This document shows positions 39,301 through 45,646 of a stretch of DNA of 64,000 nucleotides, piece after piece. The notes under the pieces were generated by a model. It was not told where the DNA came from. It searched no databases and saw nothing but the letters and a program-made list of their open reading frames with translations. Both the position numbers and the translations under genes were made by a program. How positions within the stretch are numbered: the first letter of the stretch is position 1; each line of letters opens with the position of its first letter. This stretch comes from CAVOGJ01 sp963700865. Lineage in GTDB: Bacteria; Planctomycetota; Planctomycetia; Pirellulales; Pirellulaceae. The stretch is from contig CAVOZC010000018.1 in assembly GCA_963700865.1 (NCBI GenBank), forward strand, positions 1,426,001 to 1,490,000, read 5' to 3'.

Positions 39301-42300
39301 ATGATCTGGCGACCCAAATGGGTGGCGCTTTCGTGGGCGTGGTTGGCGTGAGTTTGACGAACGTCGATGCAAGCACGCCTCCGACGGTCAATTTGGCTTT
39401 TGACGGAACGACCGGGAGTGACATGCTGGCCGGTTCGGCAATGGATGATCTGCAGCCTGGCGAGTCGTTCATGGTCACGCTTGTCATCGAAGTCGACCCG
39501 GACAACGTGTCGGCCGTCTTTGATACCGGTGGAGACCTTGCAAATTCGGGCGAAGTGGTGGGCGTTGGCCCGGACGGTGCGACCTCCAGCCAGACCGATA
39601 ATCCAAACGATCCGACGGATGGCGATCGTGACGCCGATGGCAACCCGGATGATCCGACGACCTTGCGAATTGGTCACTTGGCGGTTGAAAAGAGTCAAGT
39701 TGGCTCGCCGGTTGCGGCCATCAGCGGCACGGAAGATCACGTCGACGTGACGTACGACATTACAATCTCGAACACCGGCAACGCCCCGTTGACGCAGTTG
39801 TCCTTGCTGGAAGACTTACAGTCGCAGATGCTGGGTGGCTTCGTGCGGATCGTTGGTTCGCCGAGCATCGTGGCTGGCGCGGCCACGGATTTGCCCGAGT
39901 TCGACAGTGGCTTTGACGGCGGCATCACTCTGGCCGAGTTATTCGACAACAGCGTGCCCAATACAAACCGGTTGGATCGAGGGCAGTCGCTGACGGTTCG
40001 GTTTGTGGCCGAGCTCGATCCCGCCGCGGCCAGCGGTCCGATTGCGAATCAGGCCGTCGTATCGAGCATCGTGCCTGGCGATCCGCTGAATCCAATTACG
40101 GATACTTCAGATGACCCGACCGATCCGACCGACGTCGATCCAGACAACGATAATGATCCGGACGATGTGACTCGGCTGCGTTATCCCGACATTTCAGCGG
40201 CAAAAGCACAGGTCGGTATTCCCACGCAGGCGTCAGGTGACCCCAGTCTGTACGAGGTGACTTTCGAGATCGTGGTGCAAAATACGGGCAACATGACACT
40301 CGCCGGGCTCGACCTGTACGACGACATTGCGGCTCAGCTAGGTGGTGGGTTCGTGGGAGTCTCGTCTGGTCCCACGATTTCATCGCATACGTTAGCGAAT
40401 GCGGCCAATCTGCCGAGCATCAATGGCGGTTGGTCGGCGGATACGAGTCTCAGTCTGTTCAACGATGACGGGCAATTGCTGGCTGGCGAGCGGTTGACGG
40501 TCCGGCTGACGATCACCGTCGACCCCGCATTGGTGATGTCGAGCGGCAATCAGGCGCTGGCGGCCGCGGACAATCCGATCGACGGCGGCGAGGACGGCGT
40601 CACGGACGTTTCCGACAGTGGGTCGAATCCGACATCGACGAATCCAGGCGCTCCCGGCGATTCGGGTACCGCCAGCGATGTCACGCCACTTTTCCTTCCT
40701 GACGCGACGGTGGGCATCGCCAAGTCCGCGACGGTGGTGGGGCAAGTTGTGACTCTCCGATTCGCGTTGGAAAACACGGGAAACTTGATCGCCAGCAATG
40801 TACGGGTGATCGACAATCTGAACGCAACGTTCGGCGCGGGGAATTTCGTTGTCAACAGTATCAGTCTGACGACGGCTCCGAGTGACGTGGATAGTGGTCT
40901 GACCATCAACATGAGTTTTGACGGAGCGACAGATACGAATCTGTTGGACGGTTCGGCAACCAACACGTTGGACGTGGGGGATACTGCGGTAATCTCCATG
41001 CAGGTGACCGTCAACGAGCTGATCGATATCGACGGCGGGGGACCGCTGATGCTCGGCGAGTTTCGCAATTCCGCGACGACCACCTCCACCGATCCCGTCG
41101 GAAATATGTTTGCGGATGACTCGGTGGCGGGCTCAGACCCTGACCCCGACATGAACGGTGATCCGACGGACAATAGCGGACCGACGGCCATCGCCGTCGC
41201 CGTCGACGCGACGGTGGGAGTCGCCAAGGATTCGGTGTGGAATGATCTGAACGACACCGTCGCCTATTCGCTTCATATCCAGAATTTTGGCAACACCCGC
41301 GCCTTGAACTTAAGCATCGAAGACGACCTGGATGCTGTTTTCGGTGCTGGGAATTACACGGTCAGCGGCCTTGTCGTGGCGTCGGGGCCGGCCTCTTTGA
41401 TGGTCAACCCTGGTTTTAACGGGTCCGTCGATCGGGAGCTGCTGGGCGTTGGTACCACATTGGGTGTGGGAGAGTCCGGCGAGATTCGATTCACGGTGAC
41501 GGTGCTTGAAATAGCCGACCCGCAGGCAAATGGGCTAGGTGATTACGCGAATTCCGTGACTGCCATGAGCGTGGACGGTGACGGAACGGTTTATGCGGAC
41601 GCCTCGGTGAGCGGCACCGATCCGGATCCGGATATGGACGGAAATCCGACGAACAACGCGTCGGCCAATAGTGGCAGCTTGACCCCCGACGCCACCGTGG
41701 GGGCCGCCAAGTCAGCAGCGGTGACGTTTGCTCCGACGGTTGTAACGATCGACGTGTATCTGGAGCACTTTGGCAACACGCAGGCGCTGGTTGGCGTTCG
41801 GGAAGACCTGACCGCGGTCTTCGGCGCCGGCACGTACAGTGTCAATTCGCTATTGGTCGTCTCGGGGCCGGCGACATTGGCCACGAACCCTGGCTTCAAT
41901 GGCGGTGGAAATACGGAATTGATCGCCGCGGGAAGCAGCATGCAACCGGGAGAGACGGCGCAGATTCGCCTGGTCATCGGACTGAACCTGACAAGTGGTG
42001 TCTACAATAACCAGGTCTTTGTGACGGCCACCGACACGGATGGCACGACGTATCTGGATGCGTCGGTATCCGGTACCGACGCCGATCCAGATAACAATCA
42101 ATCTCCGTCGAATGACCGTGGTCCCACACGCATCATCATCGGTGACGGGACAATTACGGGGCGGTCTTACATCGACGTCAACAACGATGGGCTGGTTGGT
42201 GCGACGGAAGTCGGCATTCCGGCGGTGACGATCGAGCTGAACGGTGTGGACTTGAACGGCACGTCCGTGACCCGCACGACGACAACCGGCGCGGGTGGCA

Positions 42301-43901
42301 TCTATGCGTTTACAGGCCTCCCGATGGGGAATTTCGTCATTCGTCAGGTGCAGCCCTCGGCCTACATTGATGGGAGGGAGACGGCGGGCAACTACGGTGG
42401 GGACACGTCGGTCAACGATCAAATTAGCGTCGCCTTGACGGCCTATGGCCCCCAATTCGTGGCGACGGGATACAACTTTGCCGAAATCGGCGTGGACCCA
42501 TTTGGCGGTGGGAAAGACCCCTTTCTTGGCTCTCAGCAGCCGGCCGTCATTGTGGTCGGAGACACCTTGTTCGTCACGGGCACTGCGGGGGATGACGACC
42601 TGCAGATTACAGCGGGTCTTGCACAGCACACGATTCACTTCGGTGCGGCCACGCTCACCTACGACGCGCAATCGATCCGCAACATCCGCGTTTTCGGAAA
42701 TGGAGGCCGCGATCGGGTCGAGATGTTCGGCGCCGTCGGTGCGGACCGTGTCGTGCTGTTTCCGAACTCGGCCAGCATGACTCATGAATCGTATGAAATT
42801 CGCCTATCCGACGTTGACCACATTGTGGCGCACGGGGACGCGGGACGAGACACGGCCTTTCTCGTCGACTCCCCGGGCCGTGATGTCTTTCTGGCGGGCT
42901 CCAGCTACGCGACGATGCGCGATTTAAACAACGTCTATAAGAACGAAACATTCGGTTTCGAGATCGTCACCGGGAACGCGGTGATGGGCGGCAATGATAT
43001 TGCGACCATTTACGACGGAGCGGGAGATGATCAGGTTCGGATCGTGGGGGATTTCGGGCAGATGATTGGCACGGGTGCCGAACTGCGAGCGAATAAATTC
43101 GAAGCGTTGACCGTGCGTCGTGCCGTTGGCGGAAGTGACCGTGTCGAATTCGTCGACTCGCCCGGCGACGAGGAGTATACCGCCTATCCGCGGTCCGCCG
43201 TGATGCAGGGGGCTGCGTTTCGCAATCGGGTAGAAGGCTTTGTGGAAATCCTTGCGGTGGCTGATAAGGGAGGCTTTGACACGGCAGCATTCTACGACGG
43301 CACGGGTGACGATGCGTACAGCAGTTGGTCCGACCGAGCCGTCATGCAGGGAGCGACGTATCGCAATTCAGCCAGGGGCTTCGAGGTGACGAGTGGGTAT
43401 GCGGTGGCCGGCGGTCATGACACGGCTGAGTTGCACGACAGTGCGGGCAATGATGTCCTGGTCGCTCGCGGCACATACACCGAACTACGTGGCGCCGGAT
43501 TCAAACAGCGTGCCTTGGGATTTGATACGGTGCGGTCGTTCGCCGGACAAGGTGGCTATGACGCAGCCCTACTCTTCGATACCTCGGGCGACGATGTCTT
43601 CCGTAACGATAATCTGACGGCAAGCATCTGGGGGAATGGGTACGAAAACGTGGCTAGTGGTTTTGAGCAAGTGCAAGCGAAATCCGAGATGGGAGGCCAC
43701 GATACGGCGGAATTCGACTCCGTAACCGCTCGTCAGCTGCTTATGGGGCGTGGGAGCATGGCCCAAGTCACCGGCGCGGGACGAAATGCGATGGCGACCG
43801 GATTCGCATTCGTGCGGGCGATCGCCCGCACGAATGAAACAGCGCACGCGGATGTGGCGGATGTGGACTATGTCTTCTCTCAGTTGGGAAGTTGGGGGTA
43901 A
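29859..43901 (+). CDS. Giant gene, segment D: about 24 DUF11-like modules, SdrD-B-like domain and C-terminal repeats
   Basis: An uninterrupted 4,680-codon frame (true entry near 29920). Modules start at about 29994 (module 8), then 30484, 31015, 31530, 32026, 32539, 33047, 33555 and 34058, through an almost identical A/B block to 37612, and on to about 41680. The last three modules have the shortened DATVG.AK start. An SdrD-B-like domain (GRSYIDVNNDGLVGATEVG, 42150-42480) and eight ~47-residue repeats with GxDTA...DSxGDD motifs follow. There is no LPXTG, PEP-CTERM or RTX nonapeptide. The product is probably a cell-surface adhesin or envelope fibre; the length could vary by recombination in the repeats. 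Confidence 0.88.
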   Translation: MTLTTRSSRRLTGPPARSLSDLSDFGTNPNGNNTDGSEDTPTPLQIPQIRSAKNHGAATLNPDGSYTVPVIITIANTGTVDMDSIQMTEDVANQFGDGFLAVQNPQILPVAPYAGVLPTLNAAWAGDTSQNVFSAAANSLLAGQSLTFTFDAIVDPDAVDDIAMAMSNQATVQGRGPNYDGALITVNDQSGNGVAVTSGVDNDDATPLLIPEVITQKQVIGFVPAASGTSGHIDATFSFTLTNSGTVPLVSPTLVDPWGTAYGAAFVAVVDTDLSDDVVTPPTTGIGGNSSYSGAVGQNMLDGAGQLLPGESVTVTITIEIDPDANPAAITSGNLTNQATGSATYDPDPFNTGDEIVVGDLSDDPNDPANVDPDTDGDPDDPTALTLASLDVTKAATAVAPAASGTPGNFDVTYVLTVTNTGTQSLANLSLTDDLATQFGGALIDIVSVSVTNIDADTPPVANPAFDGTAGSDLLLGAVTDQLAAGQSFQVAMIVEVDPDNPAAITNANGQLSNAAVGGGDGENGDAASDVSDDPADLTNFDANGDNNPDDATTLAIGSLQLTKAAGPVVPASSGADGNFDVTYTFTLRNTGNDDISALSINDDWATEFGGAFVRVVDQNLSDDVAGSVTVTGNATYTGGAAENLFAVGSLLGIGETVTVDVTVELDPDALTANLVGGQLLNSATARGTSTLGTVDDRSDDPADLTNADTDGDNTPDDRTGVSVADIALTKSVFGLPVPAASGTTGNYDVTLRFRFANSGSEALSNLTLTDDLASQFGGAFVAIRGISLTNINAAAPPTVNSGFDGTAGSDMLLGSAMDDLRSGQSFDVMLTIEVDPNNPTGVFSGAGALLNSATAGGTGELGTAASDVSDDPANATNVDPDGDNNPDDPTTLRIADLNVTKTAGSATPANQVVGSTGAFGNFVVPYTITIANTGNDLVTALSLVEDLATQFGGGLVGIVGTPILTLANNSGTAVASPNPSTFDGNTTTEILDVTVSRLGIEDQLTVTLQVEIDPDSPTATLAAGALENSATASGTDSGGNPVSDDSDDPSNPTSDNDPTRFSVPALAVAKTLGSVVPAASGTTGNFDVSYALTFRNTGTEVIRSLSLLDDLASQFGGAFVDVVSVGVSNVNATNPPLANPAYDGTAASDLLIGSATDALEPGQSFQVLLTIEVDPDSPTGNFAAGGELANQALGQGTGMTALASSVSDNPADVSNVDDDADGQPDDPTTLRIGDLAVAKTTGNVNPASTVAGTTGTFGNFVVDYTLTIRNTGNDLITNLSLVEDFTAHFAGAFVGIIGMPSLTVTNNSGVAVVNANPAGFDGDSVAEMLDVATSQLGRGDEVAVTIRVEIDPDAATANLIGGTLQNSAVAGGTDSTGNPVSDLSDDPANPTSDNDPTPFSIADLAVTKTTTGVVPATSGTVGNYDVTYQFTFVNSGTEELSNLSLTDNLAGQFGGAFVGVVSVGVTNVDAATPPTANGSYDGTAGSDLLSGAATDSLLPGQSFTVTLVVEVDPDSATGNFNGSGQLENSATASAAGATGTTSSASDDPTDGTNEDSDADGQPDDETTLAIGDLRATKTAGAATPSNQFVGASGTFGNFVVPYTLTIRNTGNDLISGLSAVEDLATQLGGAFIGVVGTPVITPTNTSGNTSVAANSTPFNGSTTTELLNTATSQLGIGDSVTITINVEIDPDAATANLIGGTLQNSAVAGGTDSTGNPVSDLSDDPANPTSDNDPTPFSIADLAVTKTTTGVVPATSGTVGNYDVTYQFTFVNSGTEELSNLSLTDNLAGQFGGAFVGVVSVGVTNVDAATPPTANGSYDGTAGSDLLSGAATDSLLPGQSFTVTLVVEVDPDSATGNFNGSGQLENSATASAAGATGTTSSASDDPTDGTNEDSDADGQPDDETTLAIGDLRATKTAGAATPSNQFVGASGTFGNFVVPYTLTIRNTGNDLISGLSAVEDLATQLGGAFIGVVGTPVITPTNTSGNTSVAANSTPFNGSTTTELLNTATSQLGIGDSVTITINVEIDPDAATANLIGGTLQNSAVAGGTDSTGNPVSDLSDDPANPTSDNDPTPFSIADLAVTKTTTGVVPATSGTVGNYDVTYQFTFVNSGTEELSNLSLTDNLAGQFGGAFVGVVSVGVTNVDAATPPTANGSYDGTAGSDLLSGAATDSLLPGQSFTVTLVVEVDPDSATGNFNGSGQLENSATASAAGATGTTSSASDDPTDGTNEDSDADGQPDDETTLAIGDLRATKTAGAATPSNQFVGASGTFGNFVVPYTLTIRNTGNDLISGLSAVEDLATQLGGAFIGVVGTPVITPTNTSGNTSVAANSTPFNGSTTTELLNTATSQLGIGDSVTITINVEIDPDAATANLIGGTLQNSAVAGGTDSTGNPVSDLSDDPANPTSDNDPTPFSIADLAVTKTTTGVVPATSGTVGNYDVTYQFTFVNSGTEELSNLSLTDNLAGQFGGAFVGVVSVGVTNVDAATPPTANGSYDGTAGSDLLSGAATDSLLPGQSFTVTLVVEVDPDSATGNFNGSGQLENSATASAAGATGTTSSASDDPTDGTNEDSDADGQPDDETTLAIGNLSVQKVAVATTPANQFVGSTGTSDNFVITYTITVANTGNSLIDDLQIEENLGAAFGGAFVGVVGTPTISVTNGSGASAANAAVPTYDGATNTQVLDATTSQLGIGDSIDITIRVEVDPDNPAAALVMGGLVNRATASGTDANGTSISDLSDDPSDPTDVDVDGDNDPDDATSVSISDLAVTKSLGSIVPAASGTSGNRDVTYVLTVRNTGTTRLQDLQLSDDLVGQFGGAFVRVVNVTVSPGTATIPPAANNGFDGTATSNMLLPAPAGQLDVGQSFQVTLIVEVDPDNAGATYDASGELANSATATADGPGGTISSDSDDPNDLADVDSDNDGSPDDETGLSIADLELTKAITNALPSASGTLGNIDVTYTLVLTNTGNQPLTNVNIRDDWAGQFGGAFVGVVDTNLSDGNVVAPGGSGIGGNATYTGGAAENMLNGAGSLAAGQSVTISVTVELDPDAATAILNAAGRLENSAVATASSVSGMISDLSDDPADPADVDTEGDNDPDDGTVLSVSSIRATKEVSGVAPAASGTQGNFDVTYQFIVTNFGLVGLSSLSLTDDLATQMGGAFVGVVGVSLTNVDASTPPTVNLAFDGTTGSDMLAGSAMDDLQPGESFMVTLVIEVDPDNVSAVFDTGGDLANSGEVVGVGPDGATSSQTDNPNDPTDGDRDADGNPDDPTTLRIGHLAVEKSQVGSPVAAISGTEDHVDVTYDITISNTGNAPLTQLSLLEDLQSQMLGGFVRIVGSPSIVAGAATDLPEFDSGFDGGITLAELFDNSVPNTNRLDRGQSLTVRFVAELDPAAASGPIANQAVVSSIVPGDPLNPITDTSDDPTDPTDVDPDNDNDPDDVTRLRYPDISAAKAQVGIPTQASGDPSLYEVTFEIVVQNTGNMTLAGLDLYDDIAAQLGGGFVGVSSGPTISSHTLANAANLPSINGGWSADTSLSLFNDDGQLLAGERLTVRLTITVDPALVMSSGNQALAAADNPIDGGEDGVTDVSDSGSNPTSTNPGAPGDSGTASDVTPLFLPDATVGIAKSATVVGQVVTLRFALENTGNLIASNVRVIDNLNATFGAGNFVVNSISLTTAPSDVDSGLTINMSFDGATDTNLLDGSATNTLDVGDTAVISMQVTVNELIDIDGGGPLMLGEFRNSATTTSTDPVGNMFADDSVAGSDPDPDMNGDPTDNSGPTAIAVAVDATVGVAKDSVWNDLNDTVAYSLHIQNFGNTRALNLSIEDDLDAVFGAGNYTVSGLVVASGPASLMVNPGFNGSVDRELLGVGTTLGVGESGEIRFTVTVLEIADPQANGLGDYANSVTAMSVDGDGTVYADASVSGTDPDPDMDGNPTNNASANSGSLTPDATVGAAKSAAVTFAPTVVTIDVYLEHFGNTQALVGVREDLTAVFGAGTYSVNSLLVVSGPATLATNPGFNGGGNTELIAAGSSMQPGETAQIRLVIGLNLTSGVYNNQVFVTATDTDGTTYLDASVSGTDADPDNNQSPSNDRGPTRIIIGDGTITGRSYIDVNNDGLVGATEVGIPAVTIELNGVDLNGTSVTRTTTTGAGGIYAFTGLPMGNFVIRQVQPSAYIDGRETAGNYGGDTSVNDQISVALTAYGPQFVATGYNFAEIGVDPFGGGKDPFLGSQQPAVIVVGDTLFVTGTAGDDDLQITAGLAQHTIHFGAATLTYDAQSIRNIRVFGNGGRDRVEMFGAVGADRVVLFPNSASMTHESYEIRLSDVDHIVAHGDAGRDTAFLVDSPGRDVFLAGSSYATMRDLNNVYKNETFGFEIVTGNAVMGGNDIATIYDGAGDDQVRIVGDFGQMIGTGAELRANKFEALTVRRAVGGSDRVEFVDSPGDEEYTAYPRSAVMQGAAFRNRVEGFVEILAVADKGGFDTAAFYDGTGDDAYSSWSDRAVMQGATYRNSARGFEVTSGYAVAGGHDTAELHDSAGNDVLVARGTYTELRGAGFKQRALGFDTVRSFAGQGGYDAALLFDTSGDDVFRNDNLTASIWGNGYENVASGFEQVQAKSEMGGHDTAEFDSVTARQLLMGRGSMAQVTGAGRNAMATGFAFVRAIARTNETAHADVADVDYVFSQLGSWG
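33903..37612 (+). repeat. In-frame 1,014-bp tandem repeat, 3.66 copies
   Basis: Copies begin at gtggagatcgatcccgacg at 33903, 34917, 35931 and 36945; the spacing is exactly 1,014 bp each time. The last copy is cut at about 37612, where sequence changes from LAIG to LAIGNLSVQKVA. Copies differ at only a few bases (for example ggtgtcggcg / ggtgtcgggg). Each unit encodes 338 residues, two DUF11-like modules of types A (LAVTKTTTGVVPATSG) and B (LRATKTAGAATPSNQ). The near-identity implies recent duplication or ongoing homogenisation. Confidence 0.95.
42702..43830 (+). repeat. Eight degenerate ~141-bp repeats encoding 47-residue C-terminal units
   Basis: Each unit starts with G.D.A or G.D.V followed by D..G.D, then a turn with MQGA- or LRGAG-like residues and an F near position 38. 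Examples: GGHDTAELHDSAGNDVLVA and GGFDTAAFYDGTGDDAYSS. The units are diverged at DNA level. They resemble RTX-type Gly-Asp repeats only loosely. Confidence 0.75.
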
Positions 43902-43906
43902 GACAA

Positions 43907-45604
43907 ATGCAACGTCAACCACGGATCACGCGCCGGCAAGACCTGGGCTGTCGCCTGTGCATCTGCGTGATCGTTCTTGTTTGCGGTCGGTCGGGCGCCG
44001 CGCAATCCGACTCCCGCGAAGGGAGTGTCGTCTTTGACCAGGCACCGGTCGAACTGCTCACTTCACCACGTGAGGACTATGGTCTGGGAGTGGACTTGAG
44101 GCGGCCGGAAGGATTGGGCCACGACAACATGGATGTCTCGCGGCAGACCACTGGGGCGGCGGACGCGATGGATGAACGGCGAGCTGCTTTGCTCGAGCAA
44201 CTTCGCAATCAGAGTCTGATTTTCGATGGCGTGGTCCAGGCGCCGATCGACCAGCCGCCCGGATCGCCAGACCGATCCCCTGTGGCGTTACGCAGATTGC
44301 AGATCAATCAATTAAAGGAATTCATGGCGGAAACGCCACCACGTTTGCCTGGTGAGCCACTACCGTTCGACGGAAGTTGGCTTGCATCGGGCGTGGTGGA
44401 CCCCTGGGAAGAGAGCGCCCTCGCGTCCGACCCGGGCGCTGCTTCTTTTGCCGAGTCACTGGATCAAGTGCTCATCTCGGACCATGTCGAGGGATTGGTT
44501 CCCGCCATGCCGATGCGTATATCCCCTTGGTGGTCCACAGGCGAGGGACTGGCCTGGTGGATTCAGGGCAATGATACCGCGCCTTTGTTGACCAGTAGTC
44601 CGGTAGGGACACCCGGTAATGTCGCGGGACAATTGGGACAACCGACCACCGACATCCTGTACGGTGCCCATGACGATTTACGCTTGGCGGCCGGGGCGCG
44701 ACTCACGCTGGGCAGATGGCTCGATCCAACGCGGCATTTTAATTCACTAGAAGGCGAAGTGTTCGGTGTCAGCCAAAGCGGGTCGTTCCTGGGATCGAGC
44801 GCTGATGGGATCATTACAAGGCCCTTCTTCAATACGAATCCCGCCGTCAACGCTACCGACACGCAGATCATCTCCCTGGCTGGGCTGGCGGACGGGACGT
44901 TTGCCATCAATACGGCGGCGGAGCTTCTGTCGGTGGCGCCGCGCTGGCGGCACCACTTGGGGTGTGATGAAGGATGTCTGTTTAACGGGGCAGCAGCTAC
45001 GCGGAATCGGTTTGATTTTCTATTGGGTTACCGCTTCCTGCAATTGAAAGAGCGACTGGGGGCGACCGAAATCCTGATTCCCGAGGGGGCTCAATATGCG
45101 ATGGGAAGTCGACTGGAATTGCGCGATCAGATCGGGACGGATAACCGCTTCCATGGACTGGAATTCGGACTCTCCTGGCTCCGCCAACAAGGCCCCTGGT
45201 CGGCGCAGCTGACGCCGCTGCTGGCCGTGGGACAAGTGACGCAGAAGTATCGTCTGCGAGGATCGACGACGGCGGTGATTCCGGGCGTCTACGAGCGGAC
45301 GATCGAGGGCGGTTTTCTCGTGCGGCCCGAGAATATTGGGGATTGGACCGATCGTGAGTGGGGGATTCTTCCCCAGGGACGGCTGAACGTGGGCTATCGG
45401 CTCACAGCCAATACACGGCTGCAATGTGGTTATGACCTGCTTTATCTGTATTCGGTGGCCCGTCCTGGATCGCTGGCGACCACGACCTTTGATAGTTCGA
45501 CGTTGGCCGTTGAATCGACAGCCGTCGGGACAGTGCAGCCGTCCGTCGGCTTCCGCGGCGTCTGGGTCCAGGGTGTCAACGTGGGCATGACGGTGCGATT
45601 CTAG
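43907..45604 (+). CDS. BBP7-family outer membrane beta-barrel protein
   Basis: A 565-aa outer-membrane protein with a signal peptide (LCICVIVLVCGRSGAAQ) after the basic MQRQPRITRRQD. I chose the ATG at 43907 over the upstream frame start at 43892 because ttggggg, a good RBS, stands 7 bp before it and because it avoids overlap with the giant gene. The C-terminal two thirds show the BBP7/DUF1551 pattern: GQPTTDILYG, RLTLGRWLD, SLEGEVFG, a Cys-rich loop (CDEGCLFNG), FDFLLGYRFLQLKERLG, GLEFGLSW, RLNVGYRLTANTRLQCGYDLLYLYSV and a final aromatic strand GVNVGMTVRF. BBP7 is a planctomycete family of unknown function. It starts 5 bp after the giant gene's stop, so the two are likely cotranscribed. Confidence 0.9.
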   Translation: MQRQPRITRRQDLGCRLCICVIVLVCGRSGAAQSDSREGSVVFDQAPVELLTSPREDYGLGVDLRRPEGLGHDNMDVSRQTTGAADAMDERRAALLEQLRNQSLIFDGVVQAPIDQPPGSPDRSPVALRRLQINQLKEFMAETPPRLPGEPLPFDGSWLASGVVDPWEESALASDPGAASFAESLDQVLISDHVEGLVPAMPMRISPWWSTGEGLAWWIQGNDTAPLLTSSPVGTPGNVAGQLGQPTTDILYGAHDDLRLAAGARLTLGRWLDPTRHFNSLEGEVFGVSQSGSFLGSSADGIITRPFFNTNPAVNATDTQIISLAGLADGTFAINTAAELLSVAPRWRHHLGCDEGCLFNGAAATRNRFDFLLGYRFLQLKERLGATEILIPEGAQYAMGSRLELRDQIGTDNRFHGLEFGLSWLRQQGPWSAQLTPLLAVGQVTQKYRLRGSTTAVIPGVYERTIEGGFLVRPENIGDWTDREWGILPQGRLNVGYRLTANTRLQCGYDLLYLYSVARPGSLATTTFDSSTLAVESTAVGTVQPSVGFRGVWVQGVNVGMTVRF

Positions 45605-45646
45605 GCGACCGGGGCAGCGAACGGAGCGGACCGCCGCAATATTGGC

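Larger units (their letters stand above)
24357..43901 (+). other. Giant surface/adhesin-like locus (about 6,500 residues when frames are joined)
   Basis: This spans one very long gene read in four open segments, separated by indels near 24796, 25273 and 29920, with a compensating pair near 25862 and 25964. Joined order: basic N-terminus with an LEPR-XLL-like motif (LEQLDARILLDA), DUF4347, a large N-terminal domain, about 31 DUF11-like modules of 150-175 residues, an SdrD-B-like domain (about 42130-42480) and eight ~47-residue C-terminal repeats. Modules are linked by acidic segments such as SDDPSDPTDVDVDGDNDPDD that may bind Ca2+. It begins after a 650-bp gap and is followed 5 bp after its stop by a BBP7 barrel gene. 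Confidence 0.8.

Noticed and set aside
42702..43830. RTX nonapeptide repeats
   Set aside because: The GGxGxDxxx spacing is missing and the period is about 47 residues.
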